In this document: one piece after another, positions 9,305-18,485 of the stretch
Numbering within the stretch: position 1 is the stretch's first letter
How the letters are laid out: each line of letters opens with the position of its first letter
NCBI GenBank assembly: GCA_964517265.1
Contig: CAZFBS010000003.1
Coordinates: 62,001-126,000, forward strand
Reading direction: 5' to 3'
Length of the DNA stretch: 64,000 nt
Source: REEP01 sp964517265
GTDB lineage: Bacteria; Pseudomonadota; Alphaproteobacteria; Rhodospirillales; Defluviicoccaceae
Notes under the pieces: generated by a model
Told to the model about the DNA's origin: nothing
The model's database searches: none
What the model saw: only the letters and a program-made list of their open reading frames with translations
Translations under genes and position numbers: made by a program

Positions 9305-10305
9305 GCATCGATCTGCCCTTGGTGTGGGCTGGCGTGATTGCGTTCGGGGTCTTCATGTATGTGCTGATGGACGGCTTCGATCTCGGCGTCGGCATCATCT
9401 TCCCGTTCGCGCGCAGCGAAGGGCATCGCGATGTGATGATGAATTCCGTCGCGCCGATCTGGGACGGCAACGAAACATGGCTTGTTCTCGGCGGCGGCGG
9501 GCTGTTGGCCGCCTTCCCCGTCGCCTACGCGACTATCCTGCCGGCGCTGTACCTGCCGGTGCTGCTGATGCTGATCGCGCTGGTGTTTCGCGGCGTTGCC
9601 TTCGAGTTCCGCTTTAAGACCGAGCGCCATCGTCCCGCGTGGAGCTGGTCTTTTCACCTAGGTTCTCTGCTCGCCGCCTTCTCTCAGGGACTGATTCTGG
9701 GGGCTTTCATTACCGGCTTCGAGGTCGAAGGCAGGGATTTTGTCGGCGGCACCTTCGATTGGCTGACGCCGTTCAACATCGCGGTCGGTTTCGGCATGAT
9801 TGCCGGCTACACGCTGCTTGGCTCCACCTGGATCATCATGAAAACGGAAGGGGCCTTGCAGGCGTGGGCGTATGGCATCGCCCGCAAGGCGCTGTTCGTG
9901 GTGCTGGCATTCATCGCCCTTGTCAGCATCTGGACACCGCTGGTCCACCCCGACATTGCCGAACGCTGGTTCACGTTGCCGAACATCTTCTACCTCTCGC
10001 CGGTGCCGATCATGACCGGCGTGACTGGCCTTGCTCTTTATATCGTGCTGCAGCGACGCAGGGAGGTGCTGCCGTTCCTGCTGTCGCTCGGGATCTTCAC
10101 GTTGTCCTACATCGGGCTCGCGATCAGCCTGTGGCCGCATGTCGTGCCGCCGGATATCACCATTTGGGAGGCTGCCGCCGCGCCGAAGTCGCAGCTGTTT
10201 CTTCTTGTCGGAGTGGCGATCGTGGTGCCGATCATCCTGATTTACACCGCGTACTCGTATTATGTGTTTCGCGGCAAGGTTCGTGAGGACGAAGGCTACC
10301 ACTGA
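9301..10305 (+). CDS. cydB: Cytochrome bd-type quinol oxidase subunit II
   Basis: 334 aa, eight or more hydrophobic spans. The N-terminus (L-M-D-G-F-D-L-G-V-G-I) and the W-D-G-N-E-T-W-L-V segment are diagnostic of CydB/CioB. It forms the heterodimer with CydA. The ATG overlaps the cydA stop (ATGA), so the two are coupled. No cydX-like ORF or cydDC assembly genes follow; the next gene is convergent. Confidence 0.94.
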   Translation: MSIDLPLVWAGVIAFGVFMYVLMDGFDLGVGIIFPFARSEGHRDVMMNSVAPIWDGNETWLVLGGGGLLAAFPVAYATILPALYLPVLLMLIALVFRGVAFEFRFKTERHRPAWSWSFHLGSLLAAFSQGLILGAFITGFEVEGRDFVGGTFDWLTPFNIAVGFGMIAGYTLLGSTWIIMKTEGALQAWAYGIARKALFVVLAFIALVSIWTPLVHPDIAERWFTLPNIFYLSPVPIMTGVTGLALYIVLQRRREVLPFLLSLGIFTLSYIGLAISLWPHVVPPDITIWEAAAAPKSQLFLLVGVAIVVPIILIYTAYSYYVFRGKVREDEGYH

Positions 10306-10344
10306 ACCACACCGGCGGATTGAAACGAGCGGTTGCCGGTAGCG

Positions 10345-11190
10345 CTACCGGCGCCGCGTCGAGCCCGCGTCACCCTGTCGCGCGATTGCCTCCAGCAGCG
10401 CCGCCTCCATCACCGCCACGTCCGGCTCCAAGCCGGTGTAGAGAGCAAATTGGCACCCCGCCTGGTGGAGCTGCATGCGAATGCCGGGGATGGCGGTGCA
10501 ACCGTGTGCTTTTGCCTTGCGTAGCAGCAGCGTCTCGACCGGTATCGGCACGGCGTCGAATACCACCATCCCGGCCTTCAACGCGGCTTCGGGGATCAGC
10601 ATTTCTTCGGGGGCGCCAAAGCCGACCGGTGTTGCATGAGCCAGCACCTCATAGGGCGCGTGCTCGGCCAGTGCGGCCGGCGGACCACCGAAGCCGGCGC
10701 CCAGGGCCGTTGCGAACGCGCGCCCTGTATGCTCGCTGCGGTTGTAAACCATCACCTTGCAGCCTTGCCTGAGAAGGCCATAGACGATCGAGCGGGCGCC
10801 ACCTCCGGCACCGACGACGGCCGCCCGCCGGCCCGCGAGGGGACCATGCTCCTCGAGTGCTCGGATCGCGCCGATCCAGTCCACGTTGTGCCCGGTGAGC
10901 CGGCCACCGTCATTGACCACCGTGTTGACCGCACCGATCGCTCGCGCGGTGGGCTCGACGAAGTCGAGGTGCTCCATGATCCGGATCTTGTGCGGCATCG
11001 TCACGCCCAGGCCGCGAATGCCAAGCGCCCGCACGGCGGCCACGGCGCCGGCGGTATCCTCCGTGCCGAACGCGACATAAACGAAATCCAGGCCCATCGC
11101 GCGGTACGCGGCGGTGTGCATCGCGACGCCGAAGCGGCCGGGGCGTGCGGCGATGGATCCGCACAAGGTGGGACTGCTGGTTGGCATCAA
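10345..11190 (-). CDS. Shikimate dehydrogenase family protein (AroE paralogue)
   Basis: 281 aa. The AroE features are the G-V-T-M-P-H-K loop with the catalytic Lys, G-A-V-N-T-V-V, G-H-N-V-D-W-I-G with the catalytic Asp, and the nucleotide loop G-A-G-G-G-A-R. The N-terminal substrate segment is A-R-P-G-R-F-G-V-A-M-H rather than the usual S-x-S-P-x-x-H-N, so the two shikimate-binding Ser are not in place. It is probably a shikimate- or quinate-like dehydrogenase paralogue rather than the biosynthetic enzyme; the substrate is unknown. Confidence 0.8.
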   Translation of the reverse strand: MMPTSSPTLCGSIAARPGRFGVAMHTAAYRAMGLDFVYVAFGTEDTAGAVAAVRALGIRGLGVTMPHKIRIMEHLDFVEPTARAIGAVNTVVNDGGRLTGHNVDWIGAIRALEEHGPLAGRRAAVVGAGGGARSIVYGLLRQGCKVMVYNRSEHTGRAFATALGAGFGGPPAALAEHAPYEVLAHATPVGFGAPEEMLIPEAALKAGMVVFDAVPIPVETLLLRKAKAHGCTAIPGIRMQLHQAGCQFALYTGLEPDVAVMEAALLEAIARQGDAGSTRRR

Positions 11191-11337
11191 GGGCTCCGCC
11201 GCTTCCGCACGTGAGAAGGCGCCTACTATCTCAGCCGGCCAGGCGATTCACAATGCCCGCCGCCGCCGTCTGTTGTCTCGCCCCCTGGTGTCTTACCTCT
11301 TGTTGTTTTGAAGGCGGCAATGGGGGAAGGTTGTCCG

Positions 11338-12288
11338 ATGAACGTTCTTTGCGTGACGCCAAACGTCTCGATCGACCGCACCCTTGAGGTACCCGGTTTC
11401 ACCGCGGGCGGAGTGTGGCGGGCGGAGACCGTCGATATTCGATGTGGCGGCAAAGGCGTCAATGTGGCCCGTGCGCTCCTCGCGCTCGGCCAGCACGCAA
11501 GCTGTTCCGGCATCGTCGGCGGACATACCGGCCGGCTCGCCGCGGCATCCGCGGCTGCCGAGGGCCTTCAGGCCGCCTGGACTTGGACCGATCATGAATC
11601 GCGGACGTGCGTCATCATTGTCGGTGCCGGTGGCGCGGCGAGCGTGATCAACGAGCCCGGGCCGGCCATTTCGGCCGGTGATTGGAACCGCTTTCTTGCC
11701 GACGCCGCTCTCGCCTCCGCGAGCGCGGACGCCGTTGCCATCAGCGGCAGCTTTCCGCCCCGGACGCCCGAGGGCGGACTGCGCGCTCTGATCGCTCGGG
11801 TGGGGCGTGAGGGGTGCCCGGTGTGGGTCGACTGCAGCGGGGACGTCCTCGCGGAACTGGTGGCGGGCGCGCCGCCGGCGTGTCTGGCCGGGATCAAGAT
11901 CAACGATGAGGAGGCTGCCGGCCTCGTCGGCGAGCCGATCATCTCGGCGCAGACGGCGGTAATCGCGGCCGAGACTCTCCGCCGGCGCGGACCTCACACC
12001 ATAGTCATCACGATGGGTGCGGACGGTGCCGTTCTCGTCAGCGAGGGCAGGCGGCTGTGGGCACGGCCGCCGGCCATTTCGGCAGCCAGCGCGGTCGGCT
12101 CTGGGGACTGCTTCCTGGCCGGTTTGATCGCGGGTTGGCACGAGTGCGGCTCGGACGAGGATGCGTTGCTGCTGGCGACGGCTGCCGGCGCCGCCAATGC
12201 TCTCGGTACGACGGTCGGACTCTCGACTGCCGATGTGGCTCGTCTGCTTGCCGAGACGACATTGACGGCGGTAAGCGGGGCGGCCTGA
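11338..12288 (+). CDS. PfkB-family sugar-phosphate kinase (1-phosphofructokinase-like)
   Basis: 316 aa ribokinase-fold kinase. It begins M-N-V-L-C-V-T-P-N-V-S-I-D-R-T, with the FruK/LacC-type N-P-x-x-D-like start, then G-G-K-G-V-N-V-A-R (sugar-binding) and, near the end, V-G-S-G-D-C-F-L-A-G (anion hole and catalytic Asp). It most resembles 1-phosphofructokinase or tagatose-6-phosphate kinase. The start at 11338 has a GGAAGG SD; an in-frame ATG at 11308 is less likely. No PTS genes are adjacent, so the substrate is open. Confidence 0.85.
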   Translation: MNVLCVTPNVSIDRTLEVPGFTAGGVWRAETVDIRCGGKGVNVARALLALGQHASCSGIVGGHTGRLAAASAAAEGLQAAWTWTDHESRTCVIIVGAGGAASVINEPGPAISAGDWNRFLADAALASASADAVAISGSFPPRTPEGGLRALIARVGREGCPVWVDCSGDVLAELVAGAPPACLAGIKINDEEAAGLVGEPIISAQTAVIAAETLRRRGPHTIVITMGADGAVLVSEGRRLWARPPAISAASAVGSGDCFLAGLIAGWHECGSDEDALLLATAAGAANALGTTVGLSTADVARLLAETTLTAVSGAA

Positions 12289-12363
12289 GACGCGATCCTG
12301 TCGCGCGGCTGGCTGTCCTCTCCTTGAGAGAAGGCAAAACCGACGAAGCAGTCTGAAAAGGGC

Positions 12364-12393
12364 GAGCAACCTGCGCCCAAAGCAGGTTGTGCT
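12364..12393. terminator. Stem-loop between convergent pfkB-like gene and nrdJ
   Basis: An inverted repeat with arms AACCTGC and GCAGGTT (7-bp stem, 7-base loop), extended by GAGC/GCTC with a one-base bulge. It sits in the 148-base gap between two converging genes, so a shared transcription terminator is plausible. No strong T run follows on either strand. Confidence 0.5.
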
Positions 12394-12436
12394 CACCTTG
12401 CAGACGTGCCCGAAGAAGTGTGCCTTCCGCTCTTGG

Positions 12437-15400
12437 TCACGAGCAGCCGGTGGTGGCGCCGCAGGTGACGCACTTCAGGCAGGTGCCGTTGCGCACTAGC
12501 GTGAAGTTGCCGCATTCGCTGCAGGAATCGCCTTCATAGCCGAGCATCTTCGCCGAGTGGGCGAGATGATGCTGACTCGCCAACGCCTCCGCGAAGCCTG
12601 CGGTCCGCTCGCCGCCGGGCCCCGATTCGAAGCCGGCTGCCCACGCCGTTTCGCCGACGGCCTCGACCGCAACGGCACCCGCCGCGCCAGGGCTTTGGCC
12701 GGGTCCCATCTCCCCCGGGTCGGCTTGCCCGCTGTCCGCCGGAGATGTCTTCGCGCCGCTGTAGACCCTGAAGCGGTTACGGACATAGCCGTTGCTGGTC
12801 AGCCGGCGAACGAACGGAATCGGATCTTCCTCGCTGTCCTTGGACAACAGCCCGCCGCTGGCGCCGCGGCCGAGGCCGTCCGGCTCCAGGTCCTTTGGCT
12901 CGACGTGGGCGAGGTCATAGCGGCCGAGGTAGGAGACCGCCAGCTCGCGGAACATGTAATCAACGATCGAGGTCGCCATTTTGATCGTCTCGTTGCCTTC
13001 GACGATGCCGGATGGCTCGAACCGGGTGAAGGTGAAGGCCTCGACGAACTCCTCCAGCGGCACGCCGTATTGCAGGCCGATCGAGATCGCGATCGCGAAG
13101 TTGTTCATCAGGCTGCGGAAGGCGGCCCCTTCCTTGTGCATGTCGATGAAGATTTCGCCAAGGCGGCCATCCTCGTATTCGCCTGTGCGCAGATAGATCT
13201 TGTGCCCGCCCACCGTCGCTTTCTGCGTGTAGCCCTTGCGCCGGCTGGGCAGGCTGGCGCGCTCCGGCTTGGCAGCGACCGTCACGATCCGCTCGACGAT
13301 GCGCTCGCTGACGATCTCGGCGCGACGCGTGGCCGGCTGCTCGGCGAGTTCTTCGGCAAGTTCCGCCGCATCGGCGGGATCGAGCAGGGAGGCCGCCAGC
13401 GGCTGCGAGAGCTTCGAGCCGTCGCGATAGAGCGCCGTCGCCTTCAATCCCAGTTGCCACGACATCAGGTAGGCCTTCGTGCAGTCCTCGATGGTGGCGG
13501 TGTGCGGCATGTTGATTGTCTTGGAAATCGCGCCGCTGATGAACGGCTGCGAAGCGGCCATCATCCGGATGTGGCTCTCGACCGACAGGAAGCGGCGACC
13601 GGTGCGCCCGCAGGGGCTCGCGCAGTCGAATACCGGCAGATGCTCGTCCCGAAGAAAAGGAGCCCCCTCCAGCGTCATTGCCCCGCACGCGAAGGTGTTG
13701 GCCGCCTCGATGTCGTCGGCGCTGAAGCCGAGGGCGGAGAGCATGCAAAATCCGGGCGTATCGAGGGCGCTGACAGGAAGCTTCAGATGCGTCGCGCAGA
13801 AGTCCTCCCCCAAGGTCCACTTGTTGAAGACGAAGCGGATGTCGAAGGCATCGGCGACGGCGCGCTCAACCATCTCCAGAACAGCCGGAGTGAACCCCTT
13901 CGCCGTCAGCGTCTCGTGATTGATGCGGGGGGCGCCGCGCAGACTGCGATTGCCTTCGGCATAGCGAATGATCGACTGGATCTGCGCAGGAGCGTATCCG
14001 AGCCGGGCCAGGGCGGCCGGCACCGTCCGGTTGATGATCTTGAAGTAGCCACCGCCGGCCAGCTTCTTGAACTTGACGAGGGCGAAATCGGGCTCGATGC
14101 CGGTGGTATCGCAGTCCATCACCAGTCCGATGGTGCCGGTGGGCGCGACGACCGTCGCCTGCGCATTGCGAAAGCCGTGCATCTCGCCGAGGGTGAGCGC
14201 CTGATCCCAGGCCTCGCGCGCAGCGGCTGCAAGGGCAGGATCGGGACTTGCGTCATGGCTCAGCGGCTGAGGCGGAACCGAGAGGTTTTCGTAGCCGGCG
14301 CTGTCGCCATGGGCTGCCCGCCGATGATTGCGGATGACCCGGAGCATCGCCTCGCGGTTCTCCGCAAAGCGCGGAAACGGCCCTTTCCGCGCTGCGATTT
14401 CCGCGGAAGTGGCATACGCAATTCCGGACATCAGCGCCGAGATCGCGGCACAGGTGCTGCGCCCCGCTTCCGAATCATAGGGGAGCCCCGCGCTCATCAG
14501 GTATCCCCCGATGTTGGCGAAACCGAGACCGAGGGTGCGAAACGCGTAGGACAGCTCGGCGATTCGCCGGGCCGGAAACTGCGCCATCATCACCGAGATT
14601 TCGAGCACCAGTGTCCACAGCCGGACGGCATGCTCGAACGCCGGCACGTTGAACGTGCCGTCCTCGCGCTGGAACGCGAGCAAATTGAGCGAGGCGAGGT
14701 TGCAGGCGGTATCGTCGAGGAACATGTACTCCGAGCACGGATTGGAGGCGTTGATCCGCCCACTCTCCGGGCAGGTGTGCCATTCGTTGATCGTGGTATC
14801 GAATTGCAGGCCAGGGTCGGCACAGGCCCAAGCGGCGGCCGAGATCTGGTCCCACAGTTGCCGGGCCGGGATGCGCTTGGCCACCTCGCCATCGGTTCGC
14901 CGGATCAGGGCCCAGTCCTGGTCGGCCAGCATCCGCTCAAGAAATGCGTTGGTGACGCGCACGCTGTTGTTCGCGTTCTGCCCGGAGACGGTCAAGTAGG
15001 CTTCCGACTCCCAGTCGGTGTCGAACACCGGAAACGAGATGTCGGTGACGCCTTGGCGCGCGAGCGCAACCACCCGCTGGATATAGTTCTCCGGGATCAG
15101 TGCACGGCGGCAGCCGGCGATCGCCTCCTTCAGCGCGCGGTTGCGCCTCGGATCCAGCGCAGCGTCCGGATCGTCCTCGCCGCCCTCACGTTGGGTGCCC
15201 TCGCGGCATGCCGCCATCACCGCGGCCAGATGCTTGTTGGCGAGGCGGGAGCCGGCCACCAGCGCGGCGACCTTCTGCTCCTCCCGCACCTTCCAGTTGA
15301 CGAAGTCCTCGATATCGGGGTGGTCCACATCCACCACCACCATCTTGGCGGCGCGCCGAGTGGTGCCGCCCGATTTGATGGCCCCGGCCGCCCGGTCGCC

Positions 15401-16180
15401 AATCTTGAGAAAGCTCATCAGCCCGGAGGACCGGCCGCCGCCGGAGAGCGGCTCCGCCGCGCCGCGCAACCGGGAGAAGTTGGTCCCGGTGCCCGAGCCG
15501 TACTTGAACAGGCGCGCCTCGCGAACCCAGAGGTCCATGATGCCGCCTTCGTTGACCAGATCGTCGGCGATCCCCTGAATGAAACAGGCGTGCGGCTGGG
15601 GATGCTCATAGGCGGAGCGCGACGACACGACCGTTCCGCTGGCGTCGTCGACATAGAAGTGCCCCTGGGCAGGACCGTCGATCCCGTAGGCCCAGTGCAG
15701 GCCAGTGTTGAACCACTGCGGCGAATTCGGAGCGCCCATCTGGGCGCACAACATGTAGCGCATCTCGTCGAAGAAGGCCCGCGCGTCGGACTCCTCCGAG
15801 AAATAGCCGCCCTTCCAGCCCCAATAGGTCCAGGCCCCGGCGAGGCGATCGAAAACCTCTTCGGCGCTGGTTTCTCCGCGATACCGACTGGGCTCCGGCC
15901 GGCTCGCAAGCGCATCCTTATCGGCCTGGCGGCGCTGCAGCCACTCCGGAACCCCGGACTCGGGAACGGCAACGCATACGCCCGGAACGCCCGCCTTGCG
16001 GAAGTATTTTTGTGCGAGAACATCGCAGGCGACCTGCGACCAGTGAGCCGGGACGCGGATTCCGTCCTGACGGAACACCGTCGATCCGTCGGGATTGCGG
16101 ATTTCGCTGACGGTCTCGCGCCACTCGAAAGCGCGGTAGGGGGACACGCCTGCTTTGCTGAAAAACCGCTCGATCCGCAT
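12437..16180 (-). CDS. nrdJ: Vitamin B12-dependent (class II) ribonucleotide reductase
   Basis: 1247 aa, the length of the large alphaproteobacterial NrdJ. Visible features: the N-S-P-Q-W-F-N-T-G segment, H-A-C-F-I-Q-G (redox Cys), the finger-loop motif N-P-C-S-E-Y, P-T-G-T-I-G-L and, at the C-terminus, Cys pairs C-S-E-C, C-L-K-C and C-G-A-T-T-G-C that shuttle electrons or bind metal. It makes dNTPs with adenosylcobalamin, with or without oxygen. SD AGAGGAG lies 10 bases before the ATG. The upstream region carries NrdR boxes and DnaA boxes. Confidence 0.97.
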   Translation of the reverse strand: MRIERFFSKAGVSPYRAFEWRETVSEIRNPDGSTVFRQDGIRVPAHWSQVACDVLAQKYFRKAGVPGVCVAVPESGVPEWLQRRQADKDALASRPEPSRYRGETSAEEVFDRLAGAWTYWGWKGGYFSEESDARAFFDEMRYMLCAQMGAPNSPQWFNTGLHWAYGIDGPAQGHFYVDDASGTVVSSRSAYEHPQPHACFIQGIADDLVNEGGIMDLWVREARLFKYGSGTGTNFSRLRGAAEPLSGGGRSSGLMSFLKIGDRAAGAIKSGGTTRRAAKMVVVDVDHPDIEDFVNWKVREEQKVAALVAGSRLANKHLAAVMAACREGTQREGGEDDPDAALDPRRNRALKEAIAGCRRALIPENYIQRVVALARQGVTDISFPVFDTDWESEAYLTVSGQNANNSVRVTNAFLERMLADQDWALIRRTDGEVAKRIPARQLWDQISAAAWACADPGLQFDTTINEWHTCPESGRINASNPCSEYMFLDDTACNLASLNLLAFQREDGTFNVPAFEHAVRLWTLVLEISVMMAQFPARRIAELSYAFRTLGLGFANIGGYLMSAGLPYDSEAGRSTCAAISALMSGIAYATSAEIAARKGPFPRFAENREAMLRVIRNHRRAAHGDSAGYENLSVPPQPLSHDASPDPALAAAAREAWDQALTLGEMHGFRNAQATVVAPTGTIGLVMDCDTTGIEPDFALVKFKKLAGGGYFKIINRTVPAALARLGYAPAQIQSIIRYAEGNRSLRGAPRINHETLTAKGFTPAVLEMVERAVADAFDIRFVFNKWTLGEDFCATHLKLPVSALDTPGFCMLSALGFSADDIEAANTFACGAMTLEGAPFLRDEHLPVFDCASPCGRTGRRFLSVESHIRMMAASQPFISGAISKTINMPHTATIEDCTKAYLMSWQLGLKATALYRDGSKLSQPLAASLLDPADAAELAEELAEQPATRRAEIVSERIVERIVTVAAKPERASLPSRRKGYTQKATVGGHKIYLRTGEYEDGRLGEIFIDMHKEGAAFRSLMNNFAIAISIGLQYGVPLEEFVEAFTFTRFEPSGIVEGNETIKMATSIVDYMFRELAVSYLGRYDLAHVEPKDLEPDGLGRGASGGLLSKDSEEDPIPFVRRLTSNGYVRNRFRVYSGAKTSPADSGQADPGEMGPGQSPGAAGAVAVEAVGETAWAAGFESGPGGERTAGFAEALASQHHLAHSAKMLGYEGDSCSECGNFTLVRNGTCLKCVTCGATTGCS

Positions 16181-16188
16181 GATGTCCG

Positions 16189-16235
16189 ATCTCCTCTATA
16201 GTGATCGGAGGGGAGGCTAACACAATATATAGTGA
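16189..16235 (-). promoter_or_regulatory. Tandem NrdR boxes upstream of nrdJ
   Basis: ACACAATATATAGTGA at 16220-16235 matches the NrdR-box consensus ACACWATATATWGTGT in 15 of 16 positions. A second, half-preserved box (right arm TATAGTGA, 16197-16204) is centred exactly 31 bp away, the usual helical spacing of tandem NrdR boxes, and overlaps the nrdJ Shine-Dalgarno. NrdR is the ATP/dATP-sensing repressor of ribonucleotide reductase genes. Confidence 0.8.
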
Positions 16236-16249
16236 TGGCTGCTACATAC

Positions 16250-16300
16250 TGGGGATAAAATGAGATATTCTGTGGATAAAGCACCATATATGGTGGATAA
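16250..16300 (-). promoter_or_regulatory. DnaA-box cluster with an embedded NrdR palindrome
   Basis: Three same-direction 9-mers start exactly 21 bp apart: 16250 (TGGGGATAA), 16271 (TGTGGATAA, the perfect complement of TTATCCACA) and 16292 (GGTGGATAA). The last one overlaps a perfect 14-bp palindrome CACCATATATGGTG (16282-16295), which itself reads as an NrdR box centred 61 bp from the box at 16220-16235. This suggests combined DnaA and NrdR control of nrdJ. Confidence 0.6.
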
Positions 16301-16690
16301 GCGTAGCTCAAGCGTCTTGATGGGGCGATACGGTCGTGCTGCGGTGGCGATAATGCCAGAACGCGGCGAGAGACGGGAGAAAACAAGACAGGCACGAGGG
16401 CGAGGCATTAGCAAGTTCGTATGGTGAGGTATAAAACAATTCCTAGTGAGAGAAGCCGTAACCGAGTGGAGCGACAAACAATCGCCGCTCCTGCCCCGTG
16501 GTGTAAACTTACATGAGGAACGGTATCAATAATTTTAGCAGCGAAAAAAGCTCCTGAAATGCCATGTTGACATGAATTTCAAGATAGATTTCCATGCTTG
16601 TCTCTAACGCCATCTGTTTCCTCTTAGTTGTGTTCATTGAGTTCTCGGCCGTGTTGGCAGCCCGGGAAGTCAAGTGAGAGATACATACAT
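16301..16690. other. Gene-free, relatively AT-rich intergenic region
   Basis: No ORF here looks like a protein. The 16500-16600 part is clearly AT-rich for this genome. A possible hairpin GGAGCG/CGCTCC lies near 16468-16491 without a T run. A 17-base motif CTTGATGGGGCGATACG at 16316-16332 recurs with three changes at 16758-16774. A small RNA or DNA-unwinding element is possible but not shown. Confidence 0.4.
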
Positions 16691-16742
16691 ACACCACATG
16701 TAGTGTGGATAAGCGAAAAAAAATCCGATTTGTTGCGGATAA
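16691..16742 (+). promoter_or_regulatory. Second NrdR-like/DnaA-box module, upstream of NDUFA12
   Basis: ACACCACATGTAGTGT (16691-16706) is an NrdR-box-like inverted repeat directly fused to a perfect DnaA box TGTGGATAA (16704-16712); a one-mismatch box TGCGGATAA follows at 16734-16742. The arrangement copies that at 16282-16300, and both copies have CTTGAT-NNN-GCGATACG downstream. Confidence 0.5.
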
Positions 16743-16982
16743 CGCAGAATGTGGTGCCTTGATAAAGCGATACGCGGGTCCTTCCTCGAGGGTGCGAAAG
16801 GCCATCGCCGCGGGAGCGCGCACGAGATGAAGAGGCGGTCGAATCATCGGCACGGCGAAAGCGTCTTGTGCTGGACGCTCAGAATCGGGAATGCCATAGT
16901 GCCGCCGCTCTTTGCGCCCGCTACCAGGCGCCAAGGGCGGATCTTGCGTTCCTTGAATTTGGCGATGACGGGCGAGCAGGCG

Positions 16983-17336
16983 ATGGATCTCGGCACAACA
17001 TTGTTTACATGGCTGCGTGGCCAGCTGGTTGGCACCGACGCGTTCGGCAACCGGTATTACCGCAACCGGCGGCTGAAGCGGTACGGTCGCGAGCGCCGCT
17101 GGGTCATGTACAAGGGCGAGCCGGAAGCGAGCAAGGTTCCCCCGGAATGGCATGCGTGGCTCCATCACATGGTGGAGGAGCCGCTGACGGATGGGGTCAA
17201 GCGCTGGCCTTGGCAAAAGGAGCACGTGCCCAATCTCAGCGGGACTCCTTATGCCTACCGGCCGAAAGGGCATGCGCTGCGCGGGGGCAAGCGCCCCCAC
17301 GCCACCGGCGATTACGAGCCGTGGACGCCGGAGTGA
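16983..17336 (+). CDS. NADH:ubiquinone oxidoreductase accessory subunit NDUFA12 (B17.2-like)
   Basis: 117 aa. Family signatures: G-T-D-A-F-G-N-R-Y-Y, R-R-W-V-M-Y-K-G-E-P-E-A-S-K-V-P-P-E-W-H-A-W-L-H and the terminal Y-E-P-W-T-P-E. These supernumerary complex I subunits are shared by alphaproteobacteria and mitochondria. The start at 16983 was chosen for the weak GAGCAGG just upstream; ATG 16965 is an alternative, and the long upstream extension is not supported. The following mlaD/DUF2155/aat order is typical of Rhodospirillales. Confidence 0.93.
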   Translation: MDLGTTLFTWLRGQLVGTDAFGNRYYRNRRLKRYGRERRWVMYKGEPEASKVPPEWHAWLHHMVEEPLTDGVKRWPWQKEHVPNLSGTPYAYRPKGHALRGGKRPHATGDYEPWTPE

Positions 17337-17415
17337 CGGGTTTTCGCCGCCACAGCCGGATCGGCCGCCCGCCGTTTCGTTTTACAGGACATATCGGCTC
17401 CCGCGAGGGAAGATC

Positions 17416-17907
17416 GTGAAGCGCAGCGAAACCCGGGAGATCGTGATCGGCGCTGCCGCCGTGGCCTGTTTCGCAGCACTTCTCGCCGTGTCATACGGTG
17501 GCCGCGCCCTTGTCGGTGGCGGCGACTTCAGCGGGTATCGGCTCCACGTCCATTTCAACCGGGTTGACGGGCTGAGCGAAGAAGCGCCGGTTTACCTCTC
17601 CGGGATCGAAGTCGGCCGGGTCCAGCAGATGGCGCTCACGGAGAACAACCGGGCCCGCGTCACGCTTTGGATCAGGCCCGGAATCGCGCTTCCGCAGGAC
17701 ACCTCGGCCGCCATTCATACGGATGGGCTGTTCGGCGCGAAATTCATGGCTCTTGATCCCGGAGGTGCGGAAGCGATTTTGGAGGATGGAGACACGATCA
17801 CCTTCTCGCAGGATGCCTTGATCGTGAGCCAGTTGCTCGAGCTGATCATTGCTCAGGGGAAAGCGGCGCGATCGCAGGTCGATCCTGAGGAGACGAGAGG
17901 GAATTAG
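17416..17907 (+). CDS. MlaD/MCE-domain protein, first of two tandem copies
   Basis: 163 aa from a GTG start with SD GAGGGAAG. One N-terminal membrane anchor (about residues 9-30) and one MCE domain (Y-R-L-H-V-H-F-N-R-V-D-G-L, then Y-L-S-G-I-E-V-G-R-V), plus a C-terminal amphipathic helix (L-I-V-S-Q-L-L-E-L-I-I). MCE proteins form periplasmic rings that carry phospholipids between membranes. It is clearly paralogous to the next gene, which starts 2 bases after its stop; a hetero-oligomer or a diverged duplicate is possible. Confidence 0.85.
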   Translation: MKRSETREIVIGAAAVACFAALLAVSYGGRALVGGGDFSGYRLHVHFNRVDGLSEEAPVYLSGIEVGRVQQMALTENNRARVTLWIRPGIALPQDTSAAIHTDGLFGAKFMALDPGGAEAILEDGDTITFSQDALIVSQLLELIIAQGKAARSQVDPEETRGN

Positions 17908-17909
17908 CA

Positions 17910-18440
17910 GTGCGCAGGCACATGATCGAGTCGGTGATGGGGGCGGTGGTATTGACCGTGGCTGCCGTCTTTGTTTACTTCGCCTATATGATGGCCGGGA
18001 TCGGGATGTCTCCGGGCTATACGGTGACCGCCACGTTTTTCAAGATCGGCGGGCTTTCCGCCGGCAGCGATGTGCAGATCAGCGGGGTCAAGGTCGGCAC
18101 GGTGTCCAAGACCACGCTTGATCCCGCGACGTACGAGGCCGTCGTCACGCTGAGCATCAACGAAGGCGTTCGGCTGCCGGACGATACGGTCGCATCGATC
18201 GACAGCCAGGGGATCCTCGGGGGCAAGTACGTCCGCCTTGAGCCGGGACAGGCGACAACGCATATCGAGCCGGGCGGCCAAATTACCGACACCCGGGCGT
18301 ACCGGTCTTTGGAAGACCAAGTCGGCGAAATCATTTTTCTTGCAACCTCGCCGGGCGGGCCGCAGCCTGGAAGTGCGCAAGGGCCGGACGCGCCGGATGC
18401 CGCTCCGGCGTTCGCCCCGACGCTTGGGACGGATCCGTGA
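17910..18440 (+). CDS. mlaD: MlaD, outer-membrane lipid asymmetry ABC transporter substrate-binding protein
   Basis: 176 aa from a GTG start. N-terminal membrane anchor, then the MCE domain (F-F-K-I-G-G-L-S-A-G-S-D-V-Q-I-S-G-V-K-V-G) and the conserved I-D-S-Q-G-I-L-G-G-K-Y-V segment; the tail is Pro/Ala-rich. This copy is the closer match to canonical MlaD. mlaE, mlaF and the other mla genes are not in the window. Confidence 0.9.
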   Translation: MRRHMIESVMGAVVLTVAAVFVYFAYMMAGIGMSPGYTVTATFFKIGGLSAGSDVQISGVKVGTVSKTTLDPATYEAVVTLSINEGVRLPDDTVASIDSQGILGGKYVRLEPGQATTHIEPGGQITDTRAYRSLEDQVGEIIFLATSPGGPQPGSAQGPDAPDAAPAFAPTLGTDP

Positions 18441-18485
18441 TCAGGAATGCGGTGGCCGCGGGGTTAGCGCGAGAAGGAGCGAACG

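Noticed and set aside
12557..16201. A 1214-codon open frame on the plus strand
   Set aside because: It lies wholly antisense to nrdJ, which has full-length family motifs. High GC removes stops from the opposite strand; the translation has no recognisable domain.
16749..16982. N-terminal extension of the NDUFA12 frame
   Set aside because: The added residues are not part of the family, no SD precedes the upstream ATG, and the conserved start is at 16983.
16509..17300. A 263-codon minus-strand frame between nrdJ and NDUFA12
   Set aside because: Half of it is antisense to the clear NDUFA12 gene and the rest crosses the box-rich regulatory region; composition is not protein-like.
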